DNA from: Antrodiella citrinella
Taxonomy: Eukaryota > Basidiomycota > Agaricomycetes > Polyporales > Steccherinaceae
Assembly (NCBI GenBank): GCA_004802725.1
Contig: SGPM01000052.1
Location: forward strand, 4,267-68,266
Reading direction: 5' to 3'
DNA length: 64,000 nt
The notes under the pieces: generated by a model
The model's input: the letters and a program-made list of their open reading frames with translations, nothing else
Database searches by the model: none
What the model was told of the DNA's origin: nothing
Position numbers and translations under genes: made by a program
Shown here: positions 43,969 to 55,296 of the stretch, piece after piece
How the letters are laid out: every line of letters begins with the position of its first letter
How positions within the stretch are numbered: position 1 is the first letter of the stretch

Positions 43969-46300
43969 TCATTCTTCGCGCATCTTCTCCAATTTCTCGA
44001 CTTTCTCAATCTCGGCAGGATTTGTCACGTCAATACCCATACTTTCCGCTATAACAGCCGGAGTCAGCCAGATCATATGCAGAAAACTTCAGTGATGAGG
44101 GTGGTGACCCACCTTCGATCTGTTTGACAGGCCCCGTAAACCATTTTCTCGCAGAGATGAGCCAGAAGCCAAGGGAGTAGGTCACGACTATGCCCACGGC
44201 GACGACCGCGTAATTCAGGGTCTGAGAATCAACAGGGTTGATTTGAGGGAGAATGAACGCAATAGAAATGAAAGTGATCCAAAGCACCGCCGTTACGGCA
44301 ACAGGGTAGGAGAAGGACCCGAGGTGGAAGGGGCCGCGGACGAAATTCTGGCGGTTGATGACGCGCAGAGCAATAGGGATAGCTGACATTTGTAGAGTGA
44401 CACAGTCAGGGTTTGCTTTTGTCTTCCACAGCACGCGACAACGTACCATAGGATATATACAACCCGATGGTCGCAATTGATGTTGCAGCCGAGAAGGCTA
44501 CTGAGCTTCCCAAACTAGGCAAGCCGAGGATAAAGCTGAGAGTACACGCCAACCATACAGTCCGGATGGGCGATCTGCGTTTCACATCCACCTTGTGAAA
44601 GAACTTATGGCCGGGAATCCCACCGTCTCGAGCGAAGGCATACATCATACGACTGTTTGATGTTATAGAGAACGTCCCGCAGAAGAACATAGCACCAATC
44701 ACGATAGTCTGGCCGACTGCAATTTAGGTTCGAGAGAAGGACATCTGACAATAGTGTTGCTTACCATGAGCACGCTAGCGCCTTTCACACCGACAGTATC
44801 TAGGAAAATCTGCGCCACAGGTTGTCCGGTTGCTGAGCCTACAGTGCCTTCGAGGTCTTGAATGGAGAATAACAGGCCTAAAATGAGGAACCAGCCTAGG
44901 AATGCAGAGACACCTATGGCCATCACGATCCCAATGGACCCCGACATAGCTGCATTGTGAGTCTCTTCGGTCATCTGCGTTCAAACAGCGAATCAGTCTT
45001 CCCTATCTGCTTCGGGCATGCCGCACGGATCATGGACATACGTGTGCGCTGGCGTCGAATCCTGCACAACAAAAGACTTATCAATATGACGCCCACTTAT
45101 TGCGGGGACACGAGGACACGCACCTGTGAGTGTATACTGCGCCATCAAGGTTCCAATCACGACGACGTATGCGGGGCTTGCACGCTCGCTCCAACCGACA
45201 CCGTCGACGCCTGTATTGTCGATGAATGTCTGAAACACGAAGTGTGCGGATTGGTGAGAGGGTGCCGCAGCCAGGATCGCGATTACTACAGCAGTGGTGC
45301 CGACCGCATGCCACCAAACAGAGATGTTGTTCAGATATTTGAGCAAATGAACGCCGAAGGTGTTGATAAGACCTAAGTCACCGGATTCAGGAAACTTTCA
45401 AGGGTAAAATGAGAGAAGCAAGACGTACCCTGTGCAATCAGTACTGCGGCGTAGATGCCTATCGTCGTCTTTGCAGAGGGGATGAAGTCTGTGTGAAAGG
45501 TTGCTGCCGTTGAGATGAAGTTCGCGGCTGCATAACTGCCATTCACGGTATTTAGCGTTTAGTATGGGAGGAAGTGCACACAACCAGCACACCTAATGCC
45601 TGTGGTAACAGCAACTTGTCCAAGCAGGTTGAACCACCCTGTAATCCACGACGCGAATGGTGCGTGTTGTGGTTTTGAGAGCATAGCTGCCCAGAAGTAT
45701 GGACCACCGCTCGTCGGATGCGCGCTGCATACCTCTGGTGAGCTATTGAGTATCGCAAATCACTATATCATGTAGTGAGTTGAGACGCACCGCCCATTGA
45801 GAGCCCGACGAGCATGGTGAAGAACGCTACGACAGAGGAGTTATGGACGGCCCTTCATGCTGGAGTATTCACACATACCAACCACTATCCAGCCCCATAC
45901 CATGACAGCCGGCCCACCAGTGTTCTAAGGAGTAACAATATGTCAGGTTCGATTGCCGTATGAGCCATGACATTCACTGACCAGCCCAAACAAAAAGAGT
46001 GACGGTATCCCAGTGATGACGCTAATGATCGAAAAGGACACGCCGAAATTCTATTGCGCGCGTGAGCGAACCATGCAGGGTCCGAACGAAGACAGGTGCT
46101 TACTTGTAACAGACTGAGATCTCGCCTGTAGGAAGGAAATTGAGTACTACATCGAACACCGATTGGATAGCTATACTCACTTGAGTTCCTGTTTGTAGCC
46201 CATCCGCGCAAGCTCTGCTTCGTCCGCATCTCCTTCAATGGTCGGAGACCTGATTCGAGCCGTATGTCCATATCTGCGTTGTTCGTGTGTGACATGGAGT
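43969..46300 (-). CDS. APC-superfamily amino-acid/GABA permease
   Basis: A heavily spliced minus-strand gene; the 3' end (...KLEKMREE, TGA) is at 43969 and the 5' end is only approximate. Exons read in order: ELARMGYKQELK, RDLSLLQ, NFGVSFSIISVITGIPSLF, NTGGPAVMVWGWIVV and so on through about 12 hydrophobic helices. The signature between helices, FDASAHMTEETHNAAM, matches the fungal Uga4/choline-type amino-acid permease subfamily. It imports amino acids, GABA or related amines. The first exon and ATG were not fixed because several candidate ATGs lie out of frame. The tail is charged and cytosolic. Confidence 0.8.
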
Positions 46301-46889
46301 GAATGTAGAGGGTGAAGCTCAAGGGGATTCCGGTTACTGGTAGGGGCTCGATGTCACCTCAGTTCCCGCTGACCATAGTGGTGCGACACGGGGACAAAAA
46401 GCTGACCCGAGCGATTCGGGGGAGTGGAACTAAGGTTAGATAACGTGAACATTAGTGTGTGCAGGGAGAATGATTGGCGACGACCACAAAAGTGCATCGT
46501 GAGCTTCCAAGACCGCAAATGAGTTCATTCACACAATGCGCCGAAAAGATAAGAGCTGATAGTAGACGCTGTGTTTTGCAGGTGTTCTGATTGGCCTAAA
46601 GTATGCAACAGCGGTTGCCGTGGGCGATGCGGGCCTAAGCTGTCATATAGGCCGGGCCAAGAGGCGCATGAAGTCCGAGTCGTGTGATGAATTCACTCAT
46701 CGTATCGAACCATAGTAGTTGATGGTTGATGTTCCCAGGTAATCCGTTGTTATTGGGAGGACACCTCTAATAACAGTACATGTAGATGCCGAATTGTTGT
46801 TACCACTGCAGGCGGAGAAAAGTCGGTCAGCAGGGGATAGCAGAGCACACAGCCGAATATATTTACAAGCTGTGAGATAAAGGATGGCA
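46301..46889. other. Intergenic region, no gene seen
   Basis: About 590 bp between the permease promoter and the 3' end of DPB4; no protein-like frame. Confidence 0.4.
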
Positions 46890-47873
46890 TCATGCTTGCA
46901 TATCGGTATCTTGGTCTTGACTGAGAGCAACACCCTTGATTTCTTTCGCTTCCTGAGTCGGTCCAGGATCTTCTACGTCCATTGATTCGGCCACGTCCTC
47001 GTCCTCGTCCTCGTCCTCCACCTCTTCGTCTTCTATTTCATCATCCACGTCCTCTTGTTCTGGCTTCAGTACCTCTTCTTCCCCTCCCTCGCTCAATTCT
47101 CCTACGAGTCTTACGTCGTCCTCGGTTTCGTCACCATCATCAGGTTCTGGCTCAGAGCTGGGAAGTGGCAGTTGCGCAGATGCAGAGCGTGGTCCAGGAA
47201 TGACAATGATAGCTTTTTGTTTGCCTTTAGCGGTGGAGGTTGATGTGGCGTCCGTCTCTTTCGCTTTCCCCTTCGCACTGGATTTCTTACTCTTGTCCGC
47301 CTTTTGCAAATCTCGGTAGGCTGAACAATTGTATATTAGGCTGGCAAGTAACACATGACAGATTACATACCTTGCAGCTCGTCTTGTAGCTTGTCCACCA
47401 TGTCTCCAAACTGAGTAAGTTCCAGAGCTTTCAGTACATCAGAAGCAGATACACTTTTATGCTGTTTGGACGCTGCTACATCATGGGCCCTGTCCGAATC
47501 TTAATGAGAGACAATGACGTAGACGCATAAGAAACATACGTTGCAGCTAAAAAATATCAGTATGCGAAAGCAGCGACGAGCAATGAATCAAGAACCTCAC
47601 CTATATAGTTGACGAAGACAGTTGACCCTTTCAGCAGTGCGAGCATAGCCTCTTTCTGCAGCTTCACGTTATCAGGGAACTGTTTATAATCGTCTAAGGA
47701 ATGTAAATCTGCCTAGATCAAGATGAACGTACGGCAGAACGAGCAATACGCGTTACCAGACTCTTCGGTAACTCGTAAGTCTCCAGGCCATCCGAGGCGA
47801 ACTCCTGCTGAGCTTGTGCAGAGGGAAACGTGCTAGGGGCGGCGGCAGCGGTTGTTGGTTCTTTCCGAGGCAT
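46890..47873 (-). CDS. DPB4: Histone-fold subunit DPB4/POLE3 of DNA polymerase epsilon (also CHRAC)
   Basis: Model: complement(46890..47320, 47371..47489, 47540..47546, 47601..47679, 47733..47873), 258 aa; all phases agree. The histone fold runs from about residue 30: YELPKSLVTRIARSA, DNVKLQKEAMLALLKG, STVFVNYIAATAHDVA and SVSASDVLKALEL. With Dpb3 it forms the H2A/H2B-like dimer of Pol epsilon, binding dsDNA and parental histones, and it also occurs in ISWI/CHRAC complexes. The C-terminus is a very acidic tail (EDEEVEDEDEDEDVAES). One exon is only 7 nt. Head to head with the LSH-type remodeler. Confidence 0.9.
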
Positions 47874-48127
47874 CGTTTATGAAAAAGCGAATATGGACCG
47901 AATTGTTCTGGAGTATAGCGAAAGAGACCAGCTCAACACGAAAAGAGACGCGCGACAAGATTGTAGTGCACGTGATTATTTAGACGAACACGTATCACGT
48001 GATTTACTTCAGGGGCGGCAAAAGCGCGCTTTTGAGCGGTAGATGGGCGACCTCCAAGCTAACTCGTTCGTCAACGGCGACGACGACGACGACGAGGAGA
48101 AAAGTGTTTTTGTTCGTTAATCTAACA
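47874..48127. promoter_or_regulatory. Divergent promoter DPB4/LSH with cell-cycle-type boxes
   Basis: 254 bp between start codons. It contains CACGAAA (47937-47943, the yeast SCB consensus), ACGCGC just downstream (MCB-like), two CACGTG boxes (47969-47974 and 47996-48001, the second in the palindrome TCACGTGA) and a 14-bp palindrome AAAAGCGCGCTTTT at 48020-48033. A short CGA/GAC run follows at about 48076-48104. Confidence 0.5.
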
Positions 48128-51100
48128 ATGGATAGAAGCTCATCCCCTGCGTATCCTCCACCTTCCTCGCCAGCATCGTCCCCTCCTCCGCAGACATATG
48201 TTGACACACCGGTAACACCGTATGCATCTTCCAGCAAGTTACCGAGCACGGCTCCAACAACCCCCCCACCTGAAGGAACGTTTGAGGTACGTGTTATTCA
48301 TATCGTTGGAATATACTTCAGATGTTTAAAAATCCGTTTAGGATGTTGATGTAGAAGATGAACTGTCTGTGAGTGTTTCGTCCCGGTAGCTTGGTCTATA
48401 GCTCACAACTTTGCAGGACGAAGACAAGGAGAAATGGAAGAGTCTGGAACCTTTCCTAGACAAAGTGACTATGTACGCCAAATTGTTGAAGGACCAAATG
48501 GACAAAGCGAGGTCAACAAACCTTCCGACCGTGGCTGTGACCAAGCCAAAGTCCAAGGCAATACCCAAAGGCTCGATACCCAAGTTTGAGACGAGTAACA
48601 AACCAGCATCTTCACGGAAGCCGAGGTCTTACGTCGGCGGAACTAGAGGGAAGAAGCGGGCGCACGCTATGGTGGAAGACGATGAAGACGATAACGAAGA
48701 GTCTAAACGGATGAAGCTCACGGACGACGTGCAAGTCGTTCCATTTCCAGAGGAGGATTCGCAGACCTTTACGCAGCCTGCGCTGATCACAGGTGCCAAG
48801 CTGAAGTCATATCAGCTTGAAGGAGTTGCGTGGATGGCAGGTCTATATCAGAACGGGATTTCTGGGATTCTAGGTACGGGTATTCTCGCAATATTGTTTA
48901 CTGTAACTCAAGGCGCATTGCAGCGGATGAGATGGGCTTAGGGAAGGTACGCACTCTACGTGCAATACTATTCATTGACTCAAGCTCTGTGTCAAGACGC
49001 TTCAAACGATCGCGTTCCACGCTTATATTCGTGAACGAAGTCCATCCCCATTTCTTGTAGTATGTCCACTCAGCGTTCTGGACAACTGGGCTCGAGAATT
49101 CGCCAAATTTGCCCCAGAGGTACGCGGCTTATAACACCAAACTCATATACTTCGGTCGGATCTCATACTCTTTGCTCTAGATACCTGTCTGTGTGTACCA
49201 TGGGTCACCGGAGGAACGTGCAGAACTCCGGAAAACAGTGATGGTTCTCCCTGAGGCCCACCGCGAGAAGTTCTGGTTAGGTGTTCAGGGTATTCGCGGC
49301 ACGTCTGGCAGAGGTGCATCTTCACGCGGAAAGCGGAAAGGTCGAGGCGGGAAAGCCCCTACGCGAGCCCAGAGGGACGAGGAAAAGACAGATGAAGATG
49401 CAGATTTGCCCGAACACATGAAGACAACGTTCCCGGTGATCATTACGACCTACGAAATGCTCATGAAGGACCGACCGTATCTTGCGGCCTACAACTGGGG
49501 ATTCATTGTCGTTGACGAGGGACATCGGTTGAAGAATATGGATTGTAAACTCATGCAGGAGATCAAGCAACTACAAGCTGCGGGTCGCATGGTTCTGACT
49601 GGAACCCCTCTACATGTAAGTGGCACGTGTTTTGACCTATACTTACACTTCGCTCACGCTAATCGTAGAATAATCTTGCGGAACTGTGGTCTCTGCTGAA
49701 TTTTGTTCTACCAGATGTATTCTCAGATTTGTACACCTTCCAAGACTGGTGCGAGCACTGTCTTCTCTCTTCTAATAACATTCGTTGACGTGATGTCTCA
49801 CGTACAGGTTCAATCTCCCAGCAATGCAAGCGTCTGCGTCCAGCGCCCGCTCTACACGGGTAATCCATTCACTGCACACGATTCTACGACCGTTCCTACT
49901 TCGCCGTCTTAAGGTAGACGTGGAGACGAACCTCCCACCCAAGAAGGAGTACGTTCTGTACACTCCCCTAAGTCAGCGTCAACACGAGCTGTACGATGCA
50001 ATTGTGCAAGGTGGCCTGAGAGGTTTATTGCTACAGCAGCGGGGTGCTGAGCGGGCGAAATCAGAACAGCCGGAGGAGCAAGACGAAGGGTCTGGGACGC
50101 GGACGAGAAGTCAGAAGAACGGAAAGCATGGAAAGAGGAAGGAAACCCAGTATGATCCCGACGGAGATGACGATGAGTACTTCGAGAGGCTAGAGTCGGG
50201 AGAATTAGAAGCGAAGGAAGAACGGGATAGAGTTGCACGAGCTCAGAAAGTCGGGAAGGATTGGCAGTACAAAGCTCAACGTGAGATTTTGATATGATTT
50301 GCCTTCTCTCCTGACGCTCACATTCCTGTATCCAGTCAAGAAAGTCAACAACATGAAGCTACAGAACACCGTGATGCAACTTCGCAAAGTCTGCTCACAT
50401 CCATTCCTGTTTGATTGGCCCCTGGACACGGACACAATGCAACCGATCTTGGACGAAGAACTCTCAAGCGCCAGCGGCAAAATGATGGTGCTGGACCGAC
50501 TCCTGACCGAGTTATTCAAGAAGAAGCACAAAGTCCTTCTCTTCAGTCAATTCACGACGATGCTAGACATCATCGAGGTGTGTATTTCGTTTAGCTGTCT
50601 GTATTCCGAGTCGCAGTCCAGTCTGATGATTTTTCCTCCGTGTAGGATTGGGCAACCGAATTCAAGGGTTGGACTCTTTGTCGCATTGATGGATCTACTT
50701 CGATGGCAGACCGTCGAGATGCGGTGGACCGTTTCCAGAATGAAAGCAACGATTCTGACTCACCAAACTTGTTTATCTTGAGCACTCGAGCCGGTGGTTT
50801 GGGTCTCAATTTGGTTGCTGCGGACACCGTTATTTTCTATGATCAAGACTGGGTGAGTCACACCATGGGCATCAGAAGTTGAGTGTGCACTGATGTCTTC
50901 GATATAGAATCCACAGATGGACCTGCAGGCTCAAGACCGTGCACATCGCATCGGCCAGACGAAGCCCGTTCTCATATTCCGTCTTGTCAGTGCGCACACC
51001 ATTGAAACCAAGATCATGCAGCGCGCCACCGAGAAACGGAAGCTGGAGGCACTTGTCATTGCGAAAGGCAAATTCAAGACGCCTACGGCTGGTACCACTC

Positions 51101-51399
51101 GTCAAGCGAAACCAGAAACGATGGCCGAGATGGCGGCCTCTCTGCTGAGATTGGAAGGCGAGAAGATCCAAGTGGTTCCGAATACCGCTGCCGGCAAAGC
51201 GAGCGTCATCAGTGATGAAAACCTCGATACGTTGTTGGACCGCAGTCCCGCTGTGTTCGTGGATCGCGGCCGAGGATGGACGTCTGCGGAAACCATCGGC
51301 CAGGCTGGGAAGAAGGCGGTCTTCGCAGTGTACGAGGCTCCCGCGCATGAGGGCAACGACGCACTCGCAGATATGATGGGCGAGGCTATAGAGCTTTGA
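48128..51399 (+). CDS. SNF2-family chromatin remodeler, LSH/HELLS/DDM1 type
   Basis: Many exons; start 48128 ([15 protein letters not shown]), stop 51397-51399. After a disordered N-terminus and an acidic/basic linker come the helicase motifs: YQLEGVAWM (Q motif), [14 protein letters not shown] (Walker A), [10 protein letters not shown] (DEGH), [19 protein letters not shown] (III), then [43 protein letters not shown] (V) and [11 protein letters not shown] (VI). The overall pattern best fits LSH/Irc5/DDM1 remodelers, which slide nucleosomes to allow DNA methylation or repair. Walker A is split by an intron after GLGK. Divergent from DPB4. Confidence 0.88.
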
Positions 51400-52330
51400 C
51401 GACGACTCAGTACTCGCATGTACATCCAACGACGATTGCTTAGACTTCTTTCTTGATTATCCATTGGCCTTTGATGCCCATTGTCACATTTTCAAGCAGA
51501 GGTATTGTCTGACCAGCTATCACAGATAGCGAGGAATTCTTCAGGAACAAACGCTGCTCATTAGTACTAACTGTTCCGCAGGCTCAGGCTCACACCGATG
51601 AATCCTTCCTGAAGCTCCAATACCCACATAAGCAATGACGTCGGGTGTTTGTAAATATACACAAACAGCCTCGCTGCCAACGAAATGTGGGTCAAGGTTC
51701 AGGGAATGTCACCTTAGCCGCTGATGCAAGCGAAAATTGTTCGAGAGCCAGAGCTCCGCGGACTTTCTTCCATATGGTGTCTGCTCTACTTTTACTTCGT
51801 TATGATCCGACTGACAAGTGAACTTCAAGGTACCTTGGCCCACTTCAGACTTCTGTATGTGATGCGTTTATGCTCAAACGTTGAGCTTATACCTTCAGAC
51901 CGCGTGGTTTGGACAGCTCGGACGCAATGGCACAAGAATGTGGGTACACTCTGCATGCAGGGTCCCGAGGTTCGGCCGTCTCTTGGTTCACAACCTCCAA
52001 AACCCTACAATATCATCCTCTTGAGGCAACTTGGCGCGTCCAGCTCATCATTCTTGCTCTCAGGTGTACGACCACATGCAAGCGGTATCCACTTGTATGG
52101 TCAGGAGGAAGCAGGCCGAGTTACTACGACATGGACGTCCGCGTCTTGTCCGTCGCTAATTCGTAAGTTTGCACCACCGACATCCATGCCAAATGTTCAT
52201 ACCTTGATTACAGGAGAACCACTCATATTTACGCTCATAATTTATCTCTTGATCTATCCAGCTTGTCCACTGTATAAAGAGGAGCAACACGCGTATTCAT
52301 CTTTGGTCTATACCGTTTGCTAATTTGAAC
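51400..52330. other. Intergenic region upstream of P450 A
   Basis: No supportable gene. A TATAAA box at 52273-52278 lies 58 bp before the start codon of P450 A. Confidence 0.45.
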
Positions 52331-54415
52331 ATGTCTGTCGCAGCAGTTGGAGTGACAGTGCTTGTCGCAGCCGTCGTTTCACACCTCATCTTCACAACAC
52401 TTCTATCCAGAAAGCAGGGCCTTTCAGTACCTCCGGGTCCTCCTCGTCGATGGCTGGTGGGGAACCTTTTTGATGTCCCTTTGGTCACCCCCTGGTTCAC
52501 CTATAAAGCTTGGTGCGACAAATTTGGTGAGGATCTATGTCTGAGCGACTGGTGTGCACGAACTAAACATTCCTTTTCTAGGTGACATGGTCTACCTCGA
52601 TCTCCCAGGGAAATCAGTTTTGATCCTTGGATCAATACAAGCTGCAAATGCGTTATTGGACTGCAAGTCCCACATCTACTCAGATAGACCAAAGTCTGTC
52701 ATGGTCAATCTGTATGCTTAACCATCTTGCTTTCATCGTTGAATTGTCTGATCCATCGTCATCCAGGCTGTCGTGGGAGTGGACGTTCTCATTCATGAGA
52801 TATGGCTCCGTATGGCGCTCTTACCGCCGCTCGTTCCACTCGCATTACAATGGGGCGTCGGTTCGTTCATATCGGACAATCCAATTGCAAGAATCCCGAA
52901 TGTTACTCAAGCGAATCATCAACACTCCACGAGAGGCTCGCAAGCACGTCCGGAGGTGAGTATTCTATTCATGTTGATAAGGTGCGCAGAAGCGCTGATT
53001 CACACGACCAGATATACAGGATCTATCATCATACGGGTCACCTATGGCGCACCTACTGTTTCTCAAACCAACCGCTACATAGCATTGGCAGAGAGTGCTG
53101 TACAGTCTGCAAGAGAGATTGCTGTACCAGCGGCGTTCATGGTTGAGTCACTCCCGTTTCTGAAGTACATTCCAGCGTGGATGCCTGGCGGCCATACGAG
53201 TCGCTATGTGGCCAAGTACAAACCGATTGTGCAGGAGATGCGAAACAAACCCTTTGACGACGTCAAAGCGGCCGCTGTGCGTGTTTTCATTTTGGCTACA
53301 CTATACATCACTAAATACATCGATCATCTCTATCATCTCTATGCAGGCGGCAGGACGTGCAACATCGTCCGTTGCATATAGTCTAATTACCGAAGCACAG
53401 GACGAAAACCTCGACTTGACTCCGGAGCAAGACGCAATGATGAGAAATGTAACCGCCTTAGCCTACGCAGCTGCACCCGATACGGTACGTCCAAATGCGT
53501 TCATCGCATTCCTCGAGTCTCATAACGATGCTTTGTATAGACCACGTCCGTCATCGATTCTTGTATGCTCGCAATGGCCATGTTCCCTGAAACTCAGAAG
53601 AAGGTCCACGCAGAACTGGATTTGCACGTCGGCCCAACGCGTCTACCAGATTTCGGCGATCTGGAGCACCTGACGTACCTGAAAGCAGTTATTCTGGAAG
53701 TTCTCCGTTGGATGGTTGCAACCCCCATCGGGCTTCCTCACGCTCTTAGTGAGGATGATGAGCACAACAGATACCATATTCCGAAGGGTACTGTGGTTGT
53801 CACGGTAAGGTTTACTTTACTTATACCAGCTATTGAGAGGTTGACAACATTGCTGTTCAGAATATCTGGTCGGTGAAGCTTATGAACTTCTTCGGCTTCG
53901 GAGAGGTACTGATAGAGTGTTTTGTATCAGGGCAATGCTTCACAACGTTGAAGATTATTCTCAACCGGAAATATTTAAACCTGAGCGATTCCTTGACAGG
54001 GATGGCAAGATAGATCTCAGTGTTCGCGACCCTACTTCGGTGGCTTTTGGTTTCGGTCGGCGGTACGTTGCATCATGAGTCTTACGTGGACGGACGATAT
54101 AACAGTGGACCGACAGAATTTGTCCTGGTCAAGACCTTGGATTGAGTACCATCTCGATCTGTGTTGCGTCATTGCTTTATGTGTTCAAGGTAGAGGCTGG
54201 TGTAGATGATCTTGGTTCACCTGTGGAACTCACCACTGACTGCGGCAACGATGCAATATGGTGCGTAAGACTAAGTCTATTCACTATTTTTCTTTGCTCC
54301 ACCTCTCACGCTACATGCCATTAGCTCTCCAGCGACTTTTCCGCGGAGCTTTAAGCCTCGCACCCAAGAGCTGGAGAGTCTTGCTCGAGATCAGACAATG
54401 GCAGACGAAGAGTAG
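52331..54415 (+). CDS. Cytochrome P450 A (basidiomycete, ordA-like)
   Basis: Multi-exon gene; exon 1 52331..52526, exon 2 from 52582. An N-terminal membrane anchor (VGVTVLVAAVVSHLIF) is followed by the proline hinge PPGPPRRWLVGN. Conserved elements are present: I-helix AAAPDTTTS, K-helix ExxR as EVLR, PERF, and the haem loop FGFGRRICPG with the cysteine ligand. It is probably ER-bound and uses a P450 reductase from elsewhere; the substrate is unknown. Related Agaricomycete P450s are usually annotated as O-methylsterigmatocystin oxidoreductase-like, which says little about substrate. Tandem with P450 B, clearly a paralog. Confidence 0.87.
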
Positions 54416-55296
54416 TCATATCAAGTTTTAGCGAGCATATCGACTGGAATCCCTCGGTAGTAACCATACATATCATGTAATACATGCCGCTTTGACTGAA
54501 ATTTAATATTTATCCAGGAGATCAAGTTTCTGTTATCGATGGAACTTTCGTCGATCGGAAGTCGTTACACAATAGGAACAAACACCTTCAGTGGCATGCC
54601 GCGACACTGGCACGACAGCTATGAGCAGGCTGACATATCCATGTACAACTTATTCGCTTCATCGTCTCGGCGTCGTACAGTGGCTGTTGTATTCGACACC
54701 TACCCCACTCTCCGAGTCAGCCGCTGGCCAAACTGGAAATATTTATCACCTTCAAATAACCACATTCGTGGTCCGACCGTGCCCATCCCCGTGCCAAGTA
54801 CAGTGCATGTCATCAGCAACTGATATGTCTTCAGGGATGGGTTTCCAGGACCGCAGTGGAAATTTGCTCGGTCAGGCTCCGGCATACGCATCCGCACAAG
54901 AACGTCTCACGCGGACACATCCAACATAAGGGTGATGCCGGTGATGAGCTATGTACCGTCAATTTTGCCTCGCGTCAGGTGGAGGCTGCGATCATCTTAA
55001 GGGCTGAATCGGACTGGTACCGATGATAGTCTCCATACGCCTTTCCTCAATATGAATTGTTGATCCTTTGGTACGCCGACATTATCGGATGACATGGACC
55101 CGCGGCGTAACTTCAGAAATTTGAGATCAATGGGCCAACTAAGGGGATACATCGCTGAACTTGTGGTAGGGTCCAGAAGCAGAAGTGCCACTACTGTTCC
55201 GATATCATTCAAATTCCTAGTTAGCTGACGAATGTCATCCTGCAGAATGCCCTTATAATCCGAGGCAGTGTAAATGGTTTCAGTCGAACTCACTCT
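54416..55296. other. Intergenic region between the two P450 genes
   Basis: No supportable gene; short frames only. Confidence 0.4.

Noticed and set aside
46982..47203. Arg/Pro-rich plus-strand frame
   Set aside because: It is the antisense shadow of the acidic tail of DPB4.
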